Shown here: piece after piece, positions 10,270 through 19,768 of the stretch
Numbering within the stretch: the stretch's first letter is position 1
How the letters are laid out: every line of letters starts with the position of its first letter
Assembly: GCF_014805625.2 (NCBI RefSeq)
Contig: NW_023998456.1
Location: 1,535,187-1,599,186 of the forward strand
Length of the DNA stretch: 64,000 bases
Direction of reading: 5' to 3'
From: Glossina fuscipes
Lineage: Eukaryota; Arthropoda; Insecta; Diptera; Glossinidae
Position numbers and translations under genes: made by a program
Notes under the pieces: model-generated
Told to the model about the DNA's origin: nothing
What the model saw: only the letters and a program-made list of their open reading frames with translations
Database searches by the model: none

Positions 10270-11256
10270 GGAGTAATATGGAAGATTTATCGACAAATTT
10301 TAATTCGGTCACCGTTTGAAGGACTCTCTTAATTGCCAATATAATTTGCACCTAGTTCAGCCTATAAGGACTCAAGCTAAAGAATTAATAAGCAACAGCA
10401 AGCCTAGTGTTTCGATGAAAATCGTTCTGGATAAAAAGATAGTGAAAAAATACAACAAAAAGTTATAGGTAGTTGTACTCAGGATCCGCCGAGTGGCCGA
10501 ATAGGCAAAGAGTCTCCACTAGCAACTCAAATTTCAAGTGCGGTAGAGTTTCTAATAAAGCCGATAGCCTTAGATGCTAATGCTTTACAACTTTAAACTT
10601 ACAATTTATTCTCTGATTTAATTGCATTTTCTCAAGCTTTTAAGTGAGAATTAATTAACTAACTTTCCGTTCTTGTGACAGCCGTAAACCAGAATGCCTT
10701 TGGAAATATAGATTGCTCTGTGTTTCGTTGTAAAAATAAAAAGTTTACAATTAGACGAAGGGATACGTTCTTGTTCGATGAATACATCTGGGGGATGCAT
10801 GCGTAAATTTTTACGTCGCACGTCATGAAGACTAGGTATTAACTGGTAAAGCTAGTCAAAGTTGATGTAGGAGTTTTGTTTGCTTTCGTTTGTTTAGTTC
10901 TCGAACTGACCACTTCTTATTGAATATTTTTAATGAATGACAAATGAATCAGTTCTTGTTGTCTTAATAAAAATGCATTTATTTAACATATAGATACCGA
11001 GTGCCATGTACGGAGTAATGGCAGAATACTTATGTAATATAACATCAGCGACTGCTAACTAAAACACTCCTGTACCAAGAGTACATCTTTTAAATTGTAC
11101 AACAACAAAATAACAAATAAAACTCAAAATCAACATCAATTGACCATAGCATCAATGCAATGGAGAGTTTAATAGATAACAAGACGCGAGAACGACTGCG
11201 CATAAAGCTCTGGTCTTTCAAAAATATCTCAAACCGTCAATAATATAATTAAAGAT
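10270..11256 (-). pseudogene. psiA: decayed duplicate of P450 gene A
   Basis: Bases 10290-10440 align with gene A exon 2 (GTCACCGTTTGAAGGACTCT against the gene A sequence around 1290; GATGAAAATCGTTCTGGAT against 1443). Bases 10680-10880 align with the end of gene A exon 1 (CAGAATGCCTTTGGAAATAT, then TGTTTCGTTGTAAAA, then TTCGATGAATACATCTGGGG). Bases 10890-11030 align with its N-terminal half (TTTTTAATGAATGACAAATG, then AACATATAGATACCGAGTGC). Several hundred bases of the exon are missing between these blocks, and there are many indels and stops. A SINE sits in the former intron. It lies head-to-head with gene C exactly as A lies with B, so it came from duplication of the whole A-B block. Confidence 0.88.
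10485..10617 (+). mobile_element. SINE copy with internal deletion, inside psiA
   Basis: It starts CCGCCGAGTGGCCGAATAGG and continues CTCCACTAGCAACTC, then AAGTGCGGTAGAGTTTCTAA, then GCCGATAGCCTTAGATGCTA and a short ATTTATTCTCTGA end. The B-box segment is deleted and the tail is eroded, so it is older or more decayed than the copies at 5.5 and 16.7 kb. Confidence 0.82.
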
Positions 11257-11356
11257 AGCAAATGGTCATTAGGGTCAAATTTTGAAATAACCGAATCTTT
11301 ATATAAGACCCAAAATTTGCCTAAAACTTTAGTAATAAATTCTTTGTTTTAAAAGA
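11257..11356 (+). promoter_or_regulatory. Promoter of P450 gene C, duplicated from the A-B promoter
   Basis: A TATA box TTTATATAAG lies at 11298-11306, about 55 bases before the ATG as in gene B. Upstream, AGATAGCAAATGGTCATTAG at 11254-11273 is nearly identical to 2902-2921. Two half sites, TGGTCA (11263) and GGGTCA (11272), are separated by TTA, a direct repeat with 3-bp spacing that is closer to the nuclear-receptor consensus than in the A-B copy. Binding is inferred. Confidence 0.55.
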
Positions 11357-12980
11357 ATGTGGTTCGCAATAACCGTAGGATTGGTGTTGCAGTTATTAGT
11401 GCTTCTATATGTTTACCTAACGTATCGTTATCGGTATTGGTTGCGTCATGGTGTCCTCGACGTCAAACCTAATCCTATACTCGGTAATTTAGGATGTTTA
11501 CTGCGCATGCAATGTACTTCTGCTCATATGATACAAGCGATCTACAACTATCCCGAAGCTGGAGATCGTCCTTTCGTTGGTATTTATCTTTTTCATCGTC
11601 CGGCTTTACTGCTACGCGATCCCGAACTGATAAAACGCATTCTAAGTAGGGATTTTCCAAAATTTTCTAATCGGTTCTCAAACTCAGATTATTTTGGTGA
11701 CCCTCTTGCCTCTCGGAATTTATTCTTTCTGAAAAATCCTTATTGGAAAGAAATACGTTTGAAGCTGACTCCTTTCTTTACAAGTGGAAAACTGAAACAA
11801 ATGTGTTCGCTAATCGAAGAAGTGGGACTTAATCTCAATGAATATCTCTTGAAAATGCCTTTAAACGGCGATAAGATTTTCCAACTGGAGCTTAAGGAAC
11901 TTTGCTCTTTATATACCACAGACGTTATTGCAACTGTAGCTTTCGGTATACAAGCGAATTCTTTTAAATATCCGAATGGAGAATTTCGTCATAACGGTCG
12001 TGAAATATTTCGTTTTAGCACTAGACGAGCTTTGAACTTAGGTGTTGTCTTCTTCTTGCCGTATTTGGTTCCGTATTTGCGCACAAAAGTCGTACCAACA
12101 AAACAAACGGAATTTTTGCGATCTACCATGAATCGCATATTGGAGGAGCGGGAGAAATCTGGAATGAAGCGTCACGATTTAATCGATATCTTGATAGAAT
12201 TCAAAAATCAAACCAAAAACCAACCAAGGCAAGATGATTTAAAATTTGAAGGTGACCTGCTCGTGGCACAAGCGGCTATATTTTTTATAGCAGGATTTGA
12301 GTCAACATCGACTACAATGTCATTTACTTTATATGAATTGGCAAAAAACCCGGAAATGCAAGAAAGACTACGCAAAGAAGTTTGCGATGCTCTTAATGAA
12401 AGCCGCGGAAAGATCACGCAACAGATCATTGAGAGCTTGGAATATATGCAAATGATTATAGATGAAACATTGAGACTTTACCCTCCGTTACCTTTCTTAG
12501 ATCGCGAATGCTCTTTGCCTAAAGGCCAGAGTTACTCCTTAGAGCCGTTCCATTCGTTTTCAATACCCGCAGGCATGCCCGTTTATACACCTGTCTACGC
12601 TTTACATATGGATCCGAAGGTAAGAAATAAAATAAACCCATATTTCAATATTTCTTTAAAGATCACTTTGGTTTTTGTATCCTGCCATATAGTATTTCCC
12701 TCAACCTCACGAATTTCAGCCGGAACGTTTTTCGCCCGAGCGTAAAAAATTGATAACTCCTTACACGTATATGCCTTTCGGATTGGGTCCTCACGCCTGC
12801 ATTGGTGAACGTTTTGCTATGTTACAAACAAAAATCGGTTTATTAAATTTCTTACGTAATCATCGTGTGGCAATGGGAGAGAAAAGTGTAAATAGTATTA
12901 TATTAGATCCAAAGGCTCTAATCTTACAATCCCAAGGTGGTATACATTTAAATGTTATACGAGACCCTTTAAAGTATTAA
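11357..12980 (+). CDS. Cytochrome P450 gene C (CYP3 clan, CYP6-like), 516 aa
   Basis: Recent tandem duplicate of gene B with identical architecture: exon 1 11357-12619 (421 codons), a 73-bp intron with donor GTAAGA and acceptor TATAG, and exon 2 12693-12980. Motifs: C-helix WKEIR, I-helix AGFESTS, K-helix ETLR, PERF, and heme loop FGLGPHACIG with Cys near 457. It is intact. Amino acid differences from B cluster in the N-terminal anchor and the first two thirds. From about 12458 onward, intron included, the nucleotides are almost identical to B. A polyadenylation signal AATAAA lies at 13178-13183, where the gene B flank is mutated. It is a predicted ER monooxygenase of unknown substrate. Confidence 0.95.
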
Positions 12981-13260
12981 ACGAGGAAAGTAGTTTTTAA
13001 TCACTTTAATGCTGATAGACACGGGGATTGACATGCGAACTATGTTTACAATGTTTTTAAAAACCGCTTTAATGAGAAATTTCTTAACAATGTATTTGAA
13101 AAGTCCCTATAATTAAATTTAAAACATAGTTTAAATTGTAAATTCATAGTTCACTCAAACAATGCTTGCTTTCGTTCAATAAACTTACACATGCAATATT
13201 TACAACGTATTTGTGTAATGTCGTCAGGGCACTACAATTGTGCATCATTGTTGAATTGTG
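12981..13260 (+). repeat. Gene C 3' flank, duplicated from gene B
   Basis: It parallels 4628-5110, for example TTAAACGAGGAAAGTAG, ACTATGTTTACAAT, and TCAGGGCACTACAATTGTGC against TCAGGGCATTACAAGTGTGC. The similarity ends near 13250, which marks the right edge of the duplicated block. Confidence 0.75.
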
Positions 13261-13850
13261 GTCTCTCGTTCTGAAGAAAAGATACAGGCTTTAAAGAGCC
13301 GAAGCTATTTGTCAAACAACATTTGAAATTCAGCATGCACATAAGCATGTCCGTCTGTTCGTCTATCCATTTGTTCATCAATTACGCAACCATAAATCAG
13401 AGAAATATTTTTAATTTTTGCGAGAGGGAGATTTTGCCACGCACATGTGTCCGTTTGCGAAGTTAGTAAAATTCAATTTAATTTTAAATTTACATAAATT
13501 AAAATTTTTAATTCAATTTTCAGATTGCTTTGTGTTCACCTTTTCTACTGCCGTAGGGTCTTTTTCAGACAAACTGAAATCAACCGCTACGGAAAAAACA
13601 TACTGTTGCCGCGGGGTCGTCTTGAGCCTTATTTTTGGCATACACTGCGATTAAAAATATATTTACCATCTATTTGACCTAAATAGGACTCAAGAAATCT
13701 AATCGCAATGAGGTGATACTTGTCTTTTTAGTTACAATTAAACAGAAATAAGGATAAAGTAGAGATAAACACAAATAGGTTAAACACAAACCTACCATTG
13801 GAGCAGAGCGAATCATTTTCATGATACGGAGGCGGTGATGTTGGTGGTCC
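13261..13850. other. Intergenic, nothing firm
   Basis: A stretch near 13340-13400 (ATGTCCGTCTGTTCGTCTAT) resembles the complementary side of the dispersed R1 and R2 repeats. No gene was seen. Confidence 0.35.
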
Positions 13851-14360
13851 CTAATAATTATCATCAGTCATCATCGCACTCTCCTCTATAAAATTGTCAT
13901 TGTTAATAGGGCTACTCGGCATGATGTCACTGCTCGACGCACCAGTCCCGTCAGTCCTAGTGTCAACGTCGTTTGTAATTGTTATAAGACCTACTAACAC
14001 ATCATCTGTCCTATTTAACACGCCCCTATCATTATACCCAAACAAGCCCTTCATTTCTAAACGTATGCTTTCCTCTACTTTCCTGTCACAGTCGAGTTGT
14101 TTTTTAATCGTCTCTGCGGCCCGCTTAACCACAGTTCATACGCATAGATAGGTATGGGCCATGAACTGAACGGCACGTCGACCCCCCCTCAAGTCATTTC
14201 AGAGCACGCCTAACGTTTTCTAAAGTTTTTCTTACCTTGTCAACAGTCACTGCACGGTTCAGTTCCTGGCTAAGTATATCAGTTAGTTCCTTGTATTGTC
14301 CTTTAGTTGAACTCCACCACACCCTCCGATTACACCACAGGTTGGAGATATTCCCTTACT
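13851..14360 (-). pseudogene. Broken coding remnant, possibly a SANT/MADF-like DNA-binding protein
   Basis: Reading the minus strand from about 14320, a segment gives Y-K-E-L-T-D-I-L-S-Q-E-L-N-R, then V-D-K-V-R-K-T-L-E-N-V-R-R-A-L-K followed by a stop. After a break, an open frame at 14132-13851 begins V-K-R-A-A-E-T-I-K-K-Q-L and ends in an acidic Ser- and Met-rich tail. The helical, basic first part looks like the trihelix (SANT/MADF) proteins common in insect transposons and transcription regulators. This is a resemblance only. No intact frame or splice solution was found. Confidence 0.35.
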
Positions 14361-14399
14361 AGTCTACTTAAAACATAATTCATATGCTTATTTACCGCA

Positions 14400-15440
14400 G
14401 TATAGCTATTGTGCAATGGGAAAATTTAAAATTCTAATTAAGTTTTGACTAATAATAATATTATCGAAAAAAATTCTGGAATTTTTCCATTTCTAAAACT
14501 ATAAGACCCTGAAAAAATTTTTCCATATTGTCTGTAAGCATATAAATATAAAGTATACGCAGCTCTAAAAAAGGATAATAAAGATAATATAATTTATTCT
14601 GAAAATGAAAAAAATCAGCCACGCCTACCCAATATATATATAAATATATATAATATATTATATATGTTTTCTCTTAATGCTTTTGTGATTGATTTATTCT
14701 ATTACTGTAGCAACTGTATTTGTTTATTGGCATTGCAGAGGTCTGTGCGGCTGTAGAGAGCAGCTCCGCTTTTTGCGCCTTCTCCAATGTATTATATATT
14801 CCTAAGTATTTTACACATTTCTGGCATCGCGATGGCAATTATAATAACTTTTTCTACATTGTACATAATTTGCATCTGTTGTACCAGCTCCATACATTTG
14901 ACAATCTTATTAGAATTCTTTTTTTGCACTTTTTAGGTCACTTTTTATCTCTTCAATATTTTGGCTTGGACGGCTCTTGGCTTAGGTTTTGTTTAAAACG
15001 TTCAGAATGTCCACAGAATAGCTGCAGCTAAGGACCACATGTGACGATTTTTTATATATTTATTTATTTTTTATGCATTTGAAAAAGAAAAGACTCGGCG
15101 TAACCACGCAAATTTACTACAAATCTTACTTTTAGAGTTGCGTTTATACAAAAAATCGCTGCAAAAGAAGACAGAGAAAAAAATGTTGTAAAAGTAAGTA
15201 CAATGTTTTTTTAAGTGCCGAGCTAAACATAACCTAGCACAAATTCTACATAATTTTTTTTTTTTTTTTGATTTGTATGGATGAATAGACTATGCCTGTT
15301 AACTGAAAGGCCTATGTATAAGTAAAGTGATTAAAATTTTTAAATTCACAGTCTTAAGAATTTTTTGGTTAGTTTCAATTATTTACTGATATTTTCTCCT
15401 TAAATTTTTGATTTTATTGATTCCTAGGTTAATTTGGTAC
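14400..15440. other. AT-rich intergenic with a TA microsatellite
   Basis: Contains a (TA)n-rich run at about 14629-14665 and poly-T at 15258-15269. No gene was recognised. The frame at 14720-15031 lacks family resemblance. Confidence 0.4.
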
Positions 15441-15444
15441 TTCT

Positions 15445-15723
15445 TTGGTATTTCTTTTACAACTGCACCTTAAGAGAAGTAAGGATCCCACAGTCGGGTA
15501 CTGCTGTCAATTGGATACCCTATGCTTAATTAATAACACACCAGAAACAGAACATACATTATTTTTATGTAAATGCAAAGTATTTGTGAAAGCCCTGATA
15601 TTGGAGGATATTCCAACGTCGACAAGGTCTATAATTGGCAAATTTAATTTACTTGTCAAATATTTTATTATTTTCCAGTTGCTGCTGGCAAAACAAATCA
15701 CAAACAAGGCTACGCCGCCGTAG
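15445..15723 (+). pseudogene. Non-LTR retrotransposon relic, C-terminal zinc knuckle region
   Basis: The frame reads L-K-R-S-K-D-P-T-V-G-Y-C-C-Q-L-D-T, then P-E-T-E-H-T-L-F-L-C-K. This resembles the segment after the reverse transcriptase in R1/LOA/Jockey-type elements, where C-x2-C is followed by DTxEHTLFxC. It is only a fragment: no reverse transcriptase or endonuclease remains on either side. Confidence 0.6.
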
Positions 15724-15789
15724 CCGGGTTTCCTGTGATGACGCCCGCTACACATGGTGCGATCAAAAAGTAGGTCCATATTATTCAAA

Positions 15790-16510
15790 TTCCTTATGAC
15801 CGACTCAGTCGCCGTAGGAAATATTATATGACAAGAGGTACAAAAAATTGCTCCATCCCACCAAAAGTTTTAACACCAATTCAGAATACCGAAAAATTAT
15901 TAATGGGCGATTTTTGCCGCGAAATTCTAAAAATGACTATATGTATTCTTACAACACACTTTTCAAAATAAGATGATTTATGAAGATCTTTAATTTAAAA
16001 ATTAATTCATTTTTGCTCCTTACATTACTTGAATGAATTTTCTAGGTTCGTATGTTATAGTCCTGTTTCATGTATTTAGACACCATATATGCACTACTGC
16101 CCAATGGAGTATAATAATCCTTCCTATTTTTTTCACGCTGTCATAACATTTACTTGTTATCTTTTGGATAGAATTAAATAAATATTTACTAAACAAATGA
16201 AGAGATTATAGTGTCGCAGGGCCCACCGTTAAATACCCTACACCCCTTCGTTCAAAACAGTTGTTTCTACAACGACTGTTCACGATAAGAGTTTATATTG
16301 AAAGTAGGAGTAAAAGCGGTCCAAAACGTACCATTTCCATAAAGGGTTCACTTTTGGGCCAAAACATATTATTTCCAAACTTCACAATAATTGTAACCTA
16401 ACATGCATAGGCATCAGACGGACAGGCAGATTCTGAATCGAAACATGATCAATATAATGAAAGATAGGCCTATCTCAACGTTTATCATATTAACTTCGCT
16501 TAAAAATGGT
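15790..16510 (+). repeat. Dispersed repeat family R1, copy 2 (two pieces)
   Basis: Bases 15812-15870 (AATATTATATGACAAGAGGT, then CTCCATCCCACCAAAAG) resemble the middle of copy 1. Bases 16215-16500 carry the fuller set of landmarks: CACCGTTAAATACCCTACAC, ACAACGACTGTTCACGATAA, GGCCAAAACATATTATTTCC, then GACGGACAGGCAGATTCTGA. No coding potential. Confidence 0.55.
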
Positions 16511-16612
16511 TTTTTCTTGGTATGCGGCAACAAAAATCTTGATGTAAAACTCTTGACCTAAAACATTTCGAACAGTTTCGGGATGAATATCAACAGCATC
16601 AGTTAATTCCAA

Positions 16613-16796
16613 TTATTATTATTATTATTATTATTATAATTAATTTCGCCAGAGAAATAAATTCTAAGACTAACCTCTTAAAAGCACTAGCATCTAAGGC
16701 TATCGGCTTTTATTAAAAACTCTACCGCACTTGAGATTCGAACCCACGACCATTGACTTGCTAGTCGAGATTCCTCGCCTTCGGCTACTCAGGCGG
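16613..16796 (-). mobile_element. tRNA-derived SINE, full-length copy with perfect target duplication
   Basis: On the minus strand it reads CCGCCTGAGTAGCCGAAGG, the B box GTGGGTTCGAATCTC, GCGGTAGAGTTTTTAATAAA, CCGATAGCCTTAGATGCTAG and TTTATTTCTCTGGCGAAATT, then an (AAT)n tail. The 15-base target duplication ATCAGTTAATTCCAA occurs at 16598-16612 and 16797-16811. This fixes the element at 184 bp. Perfect duplications and near identity to the copy at 5490 suggest recent activity. Confidence 0.92.
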
Positions 16797-16811
16797 ATCA
16801 GTTAATTCCAA

Positions 16812-17833
16812 TAACATATCGTTCTTCCTGCTCTGCAAGTTTGTTCTGGTATTTGTGTTATTGTAATTTCTCATAATAACTTAGACAGTAGCACGACTAC
16901 TTGCGATTATTTTTGCTATTTCTCCGCACCATTTTTCCTCGCTTTTTAATCACTTTTCTGACCTCTTGCGCAATTGGCTTACGTTTTTCTATATTATATG
17001 AAATTTTAAGGAAAAGAAACTCACTTTAATTGACGAATTATTGTTTTAATGAACGAACACAGAAGTACAAAACTGCATATTAACTAATGATACTCGTTTT
17101 TTAAACTTTGAACTTCTAGTTATGCCGTATAAAGGCTTCCCTGTGTTTCTTATGAGATTAGTATATACTTTTTCGTCATAATTTTGTCTTAAGTCAAAGA
17201 AATATCTTGAAGCGTTATTTTGTATAAGGTTGGGTTTCTTATGGGATATATTTTTTGATCCTCAACCCATAAATGCACTTTTCGGTACTGTATGCACGAA
17301 GACAGCGCTCAGAACAATCGATGAAATTATACACAGCAAGGAGCCGAAGACACTTTCGGTCTTTAGTTGATAACATAGTTCAGGCAATAGTATTATGCAA
17401 AAAATATGATCCAGTAATGGATTGATAGTAAAAGAAGATGTAGACTTTACTGGACTATCGTACAAAGCTTTCAATGCAAAGTAAATATCAAATGCCAACA
17501 CCGTTTCCAATTCGATCATTAGACACGACGTTTCTAGCCGTGTGTGAAATCTTAGATCTGTCATATGCAAGCTATGTCTACGCCCCTATTTGTAGGATTT
17601 AACGATAACTGGTTTTGGTATAAAAAGTCCATCGCTTAACGGCGCAGAGCTTCTTCCTCAGAGCTTGCCAATGTGGCGAAAAAATAATTTAATTTAAAAG
17701 AGATGCCAATTAATCTGAATTCATTCTTTTGATAAATTTAGGTAATTAAATTTAAAAGATAAGAATAATAACTTATGTAAAATGGTGTACAATTGTTTTG
17801 AAATTTACATTCCCTGCTGTCATAATTTGTATA
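16812..17833. other. Intergenic, nothing recognised
   Basis: The sequence flanking the SINE has some skewed composition. A minus-strand frame at 17570-17262 (102 aa, with hydrophobic segments and no matching family) has neither splice sites nor a known motif. It could be a gene scrap but is not called. Confidence 0.35.
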
Positions 17834-17990
17834 GTGTGAAAAAAGCTTACACCAATTTATTTAATCGAAAAACAGAAGAAATTTCAAATATCTGTAGTAT
17901 GAAAAAGACTTAATCCAGTTTCTTTAATCGTAAAGCAGAAGGAATATCAAATTTCTGTAGTACGAAAAAAACTTACACCAGTTTTTTTCT
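17834..17990 (+). repeat. 63-bp tandem repeat, about 2.5 copies
   Basis: Units begin at 17834, 17897 and 17960, exactly 63 bases apart. The shared core is GAAAAA followed by ACTTA, then CAGTTT or CAATTT, then TTTAATCG, then CAGAAG and ATTTCAAAT, ending TCTGTAGTA. The third unit is truncated near 17990. Confidence 0.85.
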
Positions 17991-19768
17991 TTCTAGTGTA
18001 TCGACATGTTGTCAGAAAGATGGCAAAAACTTGTAGAAAATGATGGAAAATATTTTGATTAATGTACATTGTGCCAATATTCCTCAATAAATGCGTTTTT
18101 CAAGTGAACAAATTTTCAAAATATGTGCAACCACTTAATGGAAATAGGTAGCTGTAAAAGCTCTACAATTCCGTTTGAGCTCATGTGGACGCTTAGCGAC
18201 AATGTGACAAAATCTTCCCATTTTTATGCTTTGCTTCTCTTAGTTTGTCATTAACTTTCAAATCCCCCTTTGCAATTTTAATTGAGAAGCATCACCAGGC
18301 ATAGCTTTGAATCTCCATGATCAGCTTCTTATATAAATGTTATATATTGATCGGTTTATGTTATATTGTACGAGTCTCGCTTATAAATTCTTCTGCGGGT
18401 GCAATAATTTTCATTCTTATTTTTCAGAATCTGGGAATACAACTTACATGCCTTATCGAGCGAAAATCTTATAAAACGCCACATAAAATCTTCCTGAAAG
18501 TGAGCACGTATTGATCTGATCACCAATTCAATTCCATTTTTCATTTTGTAGAACCGCTCTTCCACACAGAAAATTTCTTATTTTTAAACGTTTCACATAC
18601 GAGTATTGGTTAACATTATCTCCCCCTACACCAGTTTTTGTGCAGTATATAGTGTTAAGTATTAAGTGTTTGCTGACTTATGTAACACCCAGAAGGACTT
18701 GGGCTGAATCCACCTTTAACTGCACTAGGCGAAATGGCGTAGGGTATCTAATGCTCGATTTTGATGTTCTTACTTATTTTAGTTTAGAAAATTGGAATAT
18801 TTTAATTTTTACAAGGTTTACATAGCTTGGATGCACAAAATAGTATAAAGTGAAGAATAAAATCAAAAATTCTTGAACTAAACAATCGTTAAAACAGCAT
18901 TTGAACGGTTTAACATATTCTAGCAGGAATCTATTCTACTATAATGACATAGAGTAGTTAACTGACAAATGTAGTCCATTAAATTTGACATAATACGATT
19001 TGAAGCTGGTCACACTAAATGGATCAGAAGCAATTGCTTTTTATTGCACTATGCTCAACATAACGCACAATTGTCATTTACGATTGTATTGATTTTTTAT
19101 CCCACTTGGCAACATTTCATATTTAACTTTCCGGACATAATTGGCTTTTTAAACAACTGGCATTCAGCTATCTGGTGCTAGGTAAGTAATAATTCAAGGC
19201 AGTAAGTAGTACTTGTAACCTTGCCCCTTACGAAGAGTAAGTAAAAGAAGGCGAAGTAAAAAATATTTGTAAATAATAAGACAATAATTGACGTATCTTT
19301 TGATATAACAAAACTTTAGATGGCTACAACAAGGCTTTTCAAGGCTACCACCTCTGCCAAAGTACGTCAAATTTGCTTAAGGGCTGTGTTAGTTTAAAAC
19401 CAACCTGTTGAATGCTCTGGGAATACCACGAATTGTTCGTCAACTTAATTCGACATAAACTAAAAAAGAGAAAATTATATTCTGCTTCGCCGAATCTTTT
19501 ATGCCAACCGACCTTATCCTAAAAGACACTAAGAAAAGAAGAGAAAAACTGCACATGTTTACTTTACAATATTGGGTGGGCGTGGCTGATTTTATCGAGT
19601 CCAGCTTTTCTTCATTTTCATCGAAACTCCTGCAGCTTTTGTTTAGATTCATACAACAAGTTGTAGCTTTCGTTTAGTTTTATGGTAGTATTTGCTACTG
19701 TTATACATAGAAAGCATACATTATGTAATAAACTTTTATATATGCAAAGTTTTTGTTTTTTATAAATT
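17991..19768. other. Intergenic with a composite repeat scrap
   Basis: Bases 18680-18760 join an R2-like end (TGTAACACCCAGAAGGA) to an R1-like start in inverse orientation (GCGTAGGGTATCTAATGCTC). The rest shows nothing. Part of it is expected to be the gene D 3' flank. Confidence 0.4.

Noticed and set aside
17262..17570. Minus-strand hydrophobic frame of 102 codons
   Set aside because: Considered a chemoreceptor scrap, but no receptor signature or exon structure could be found.
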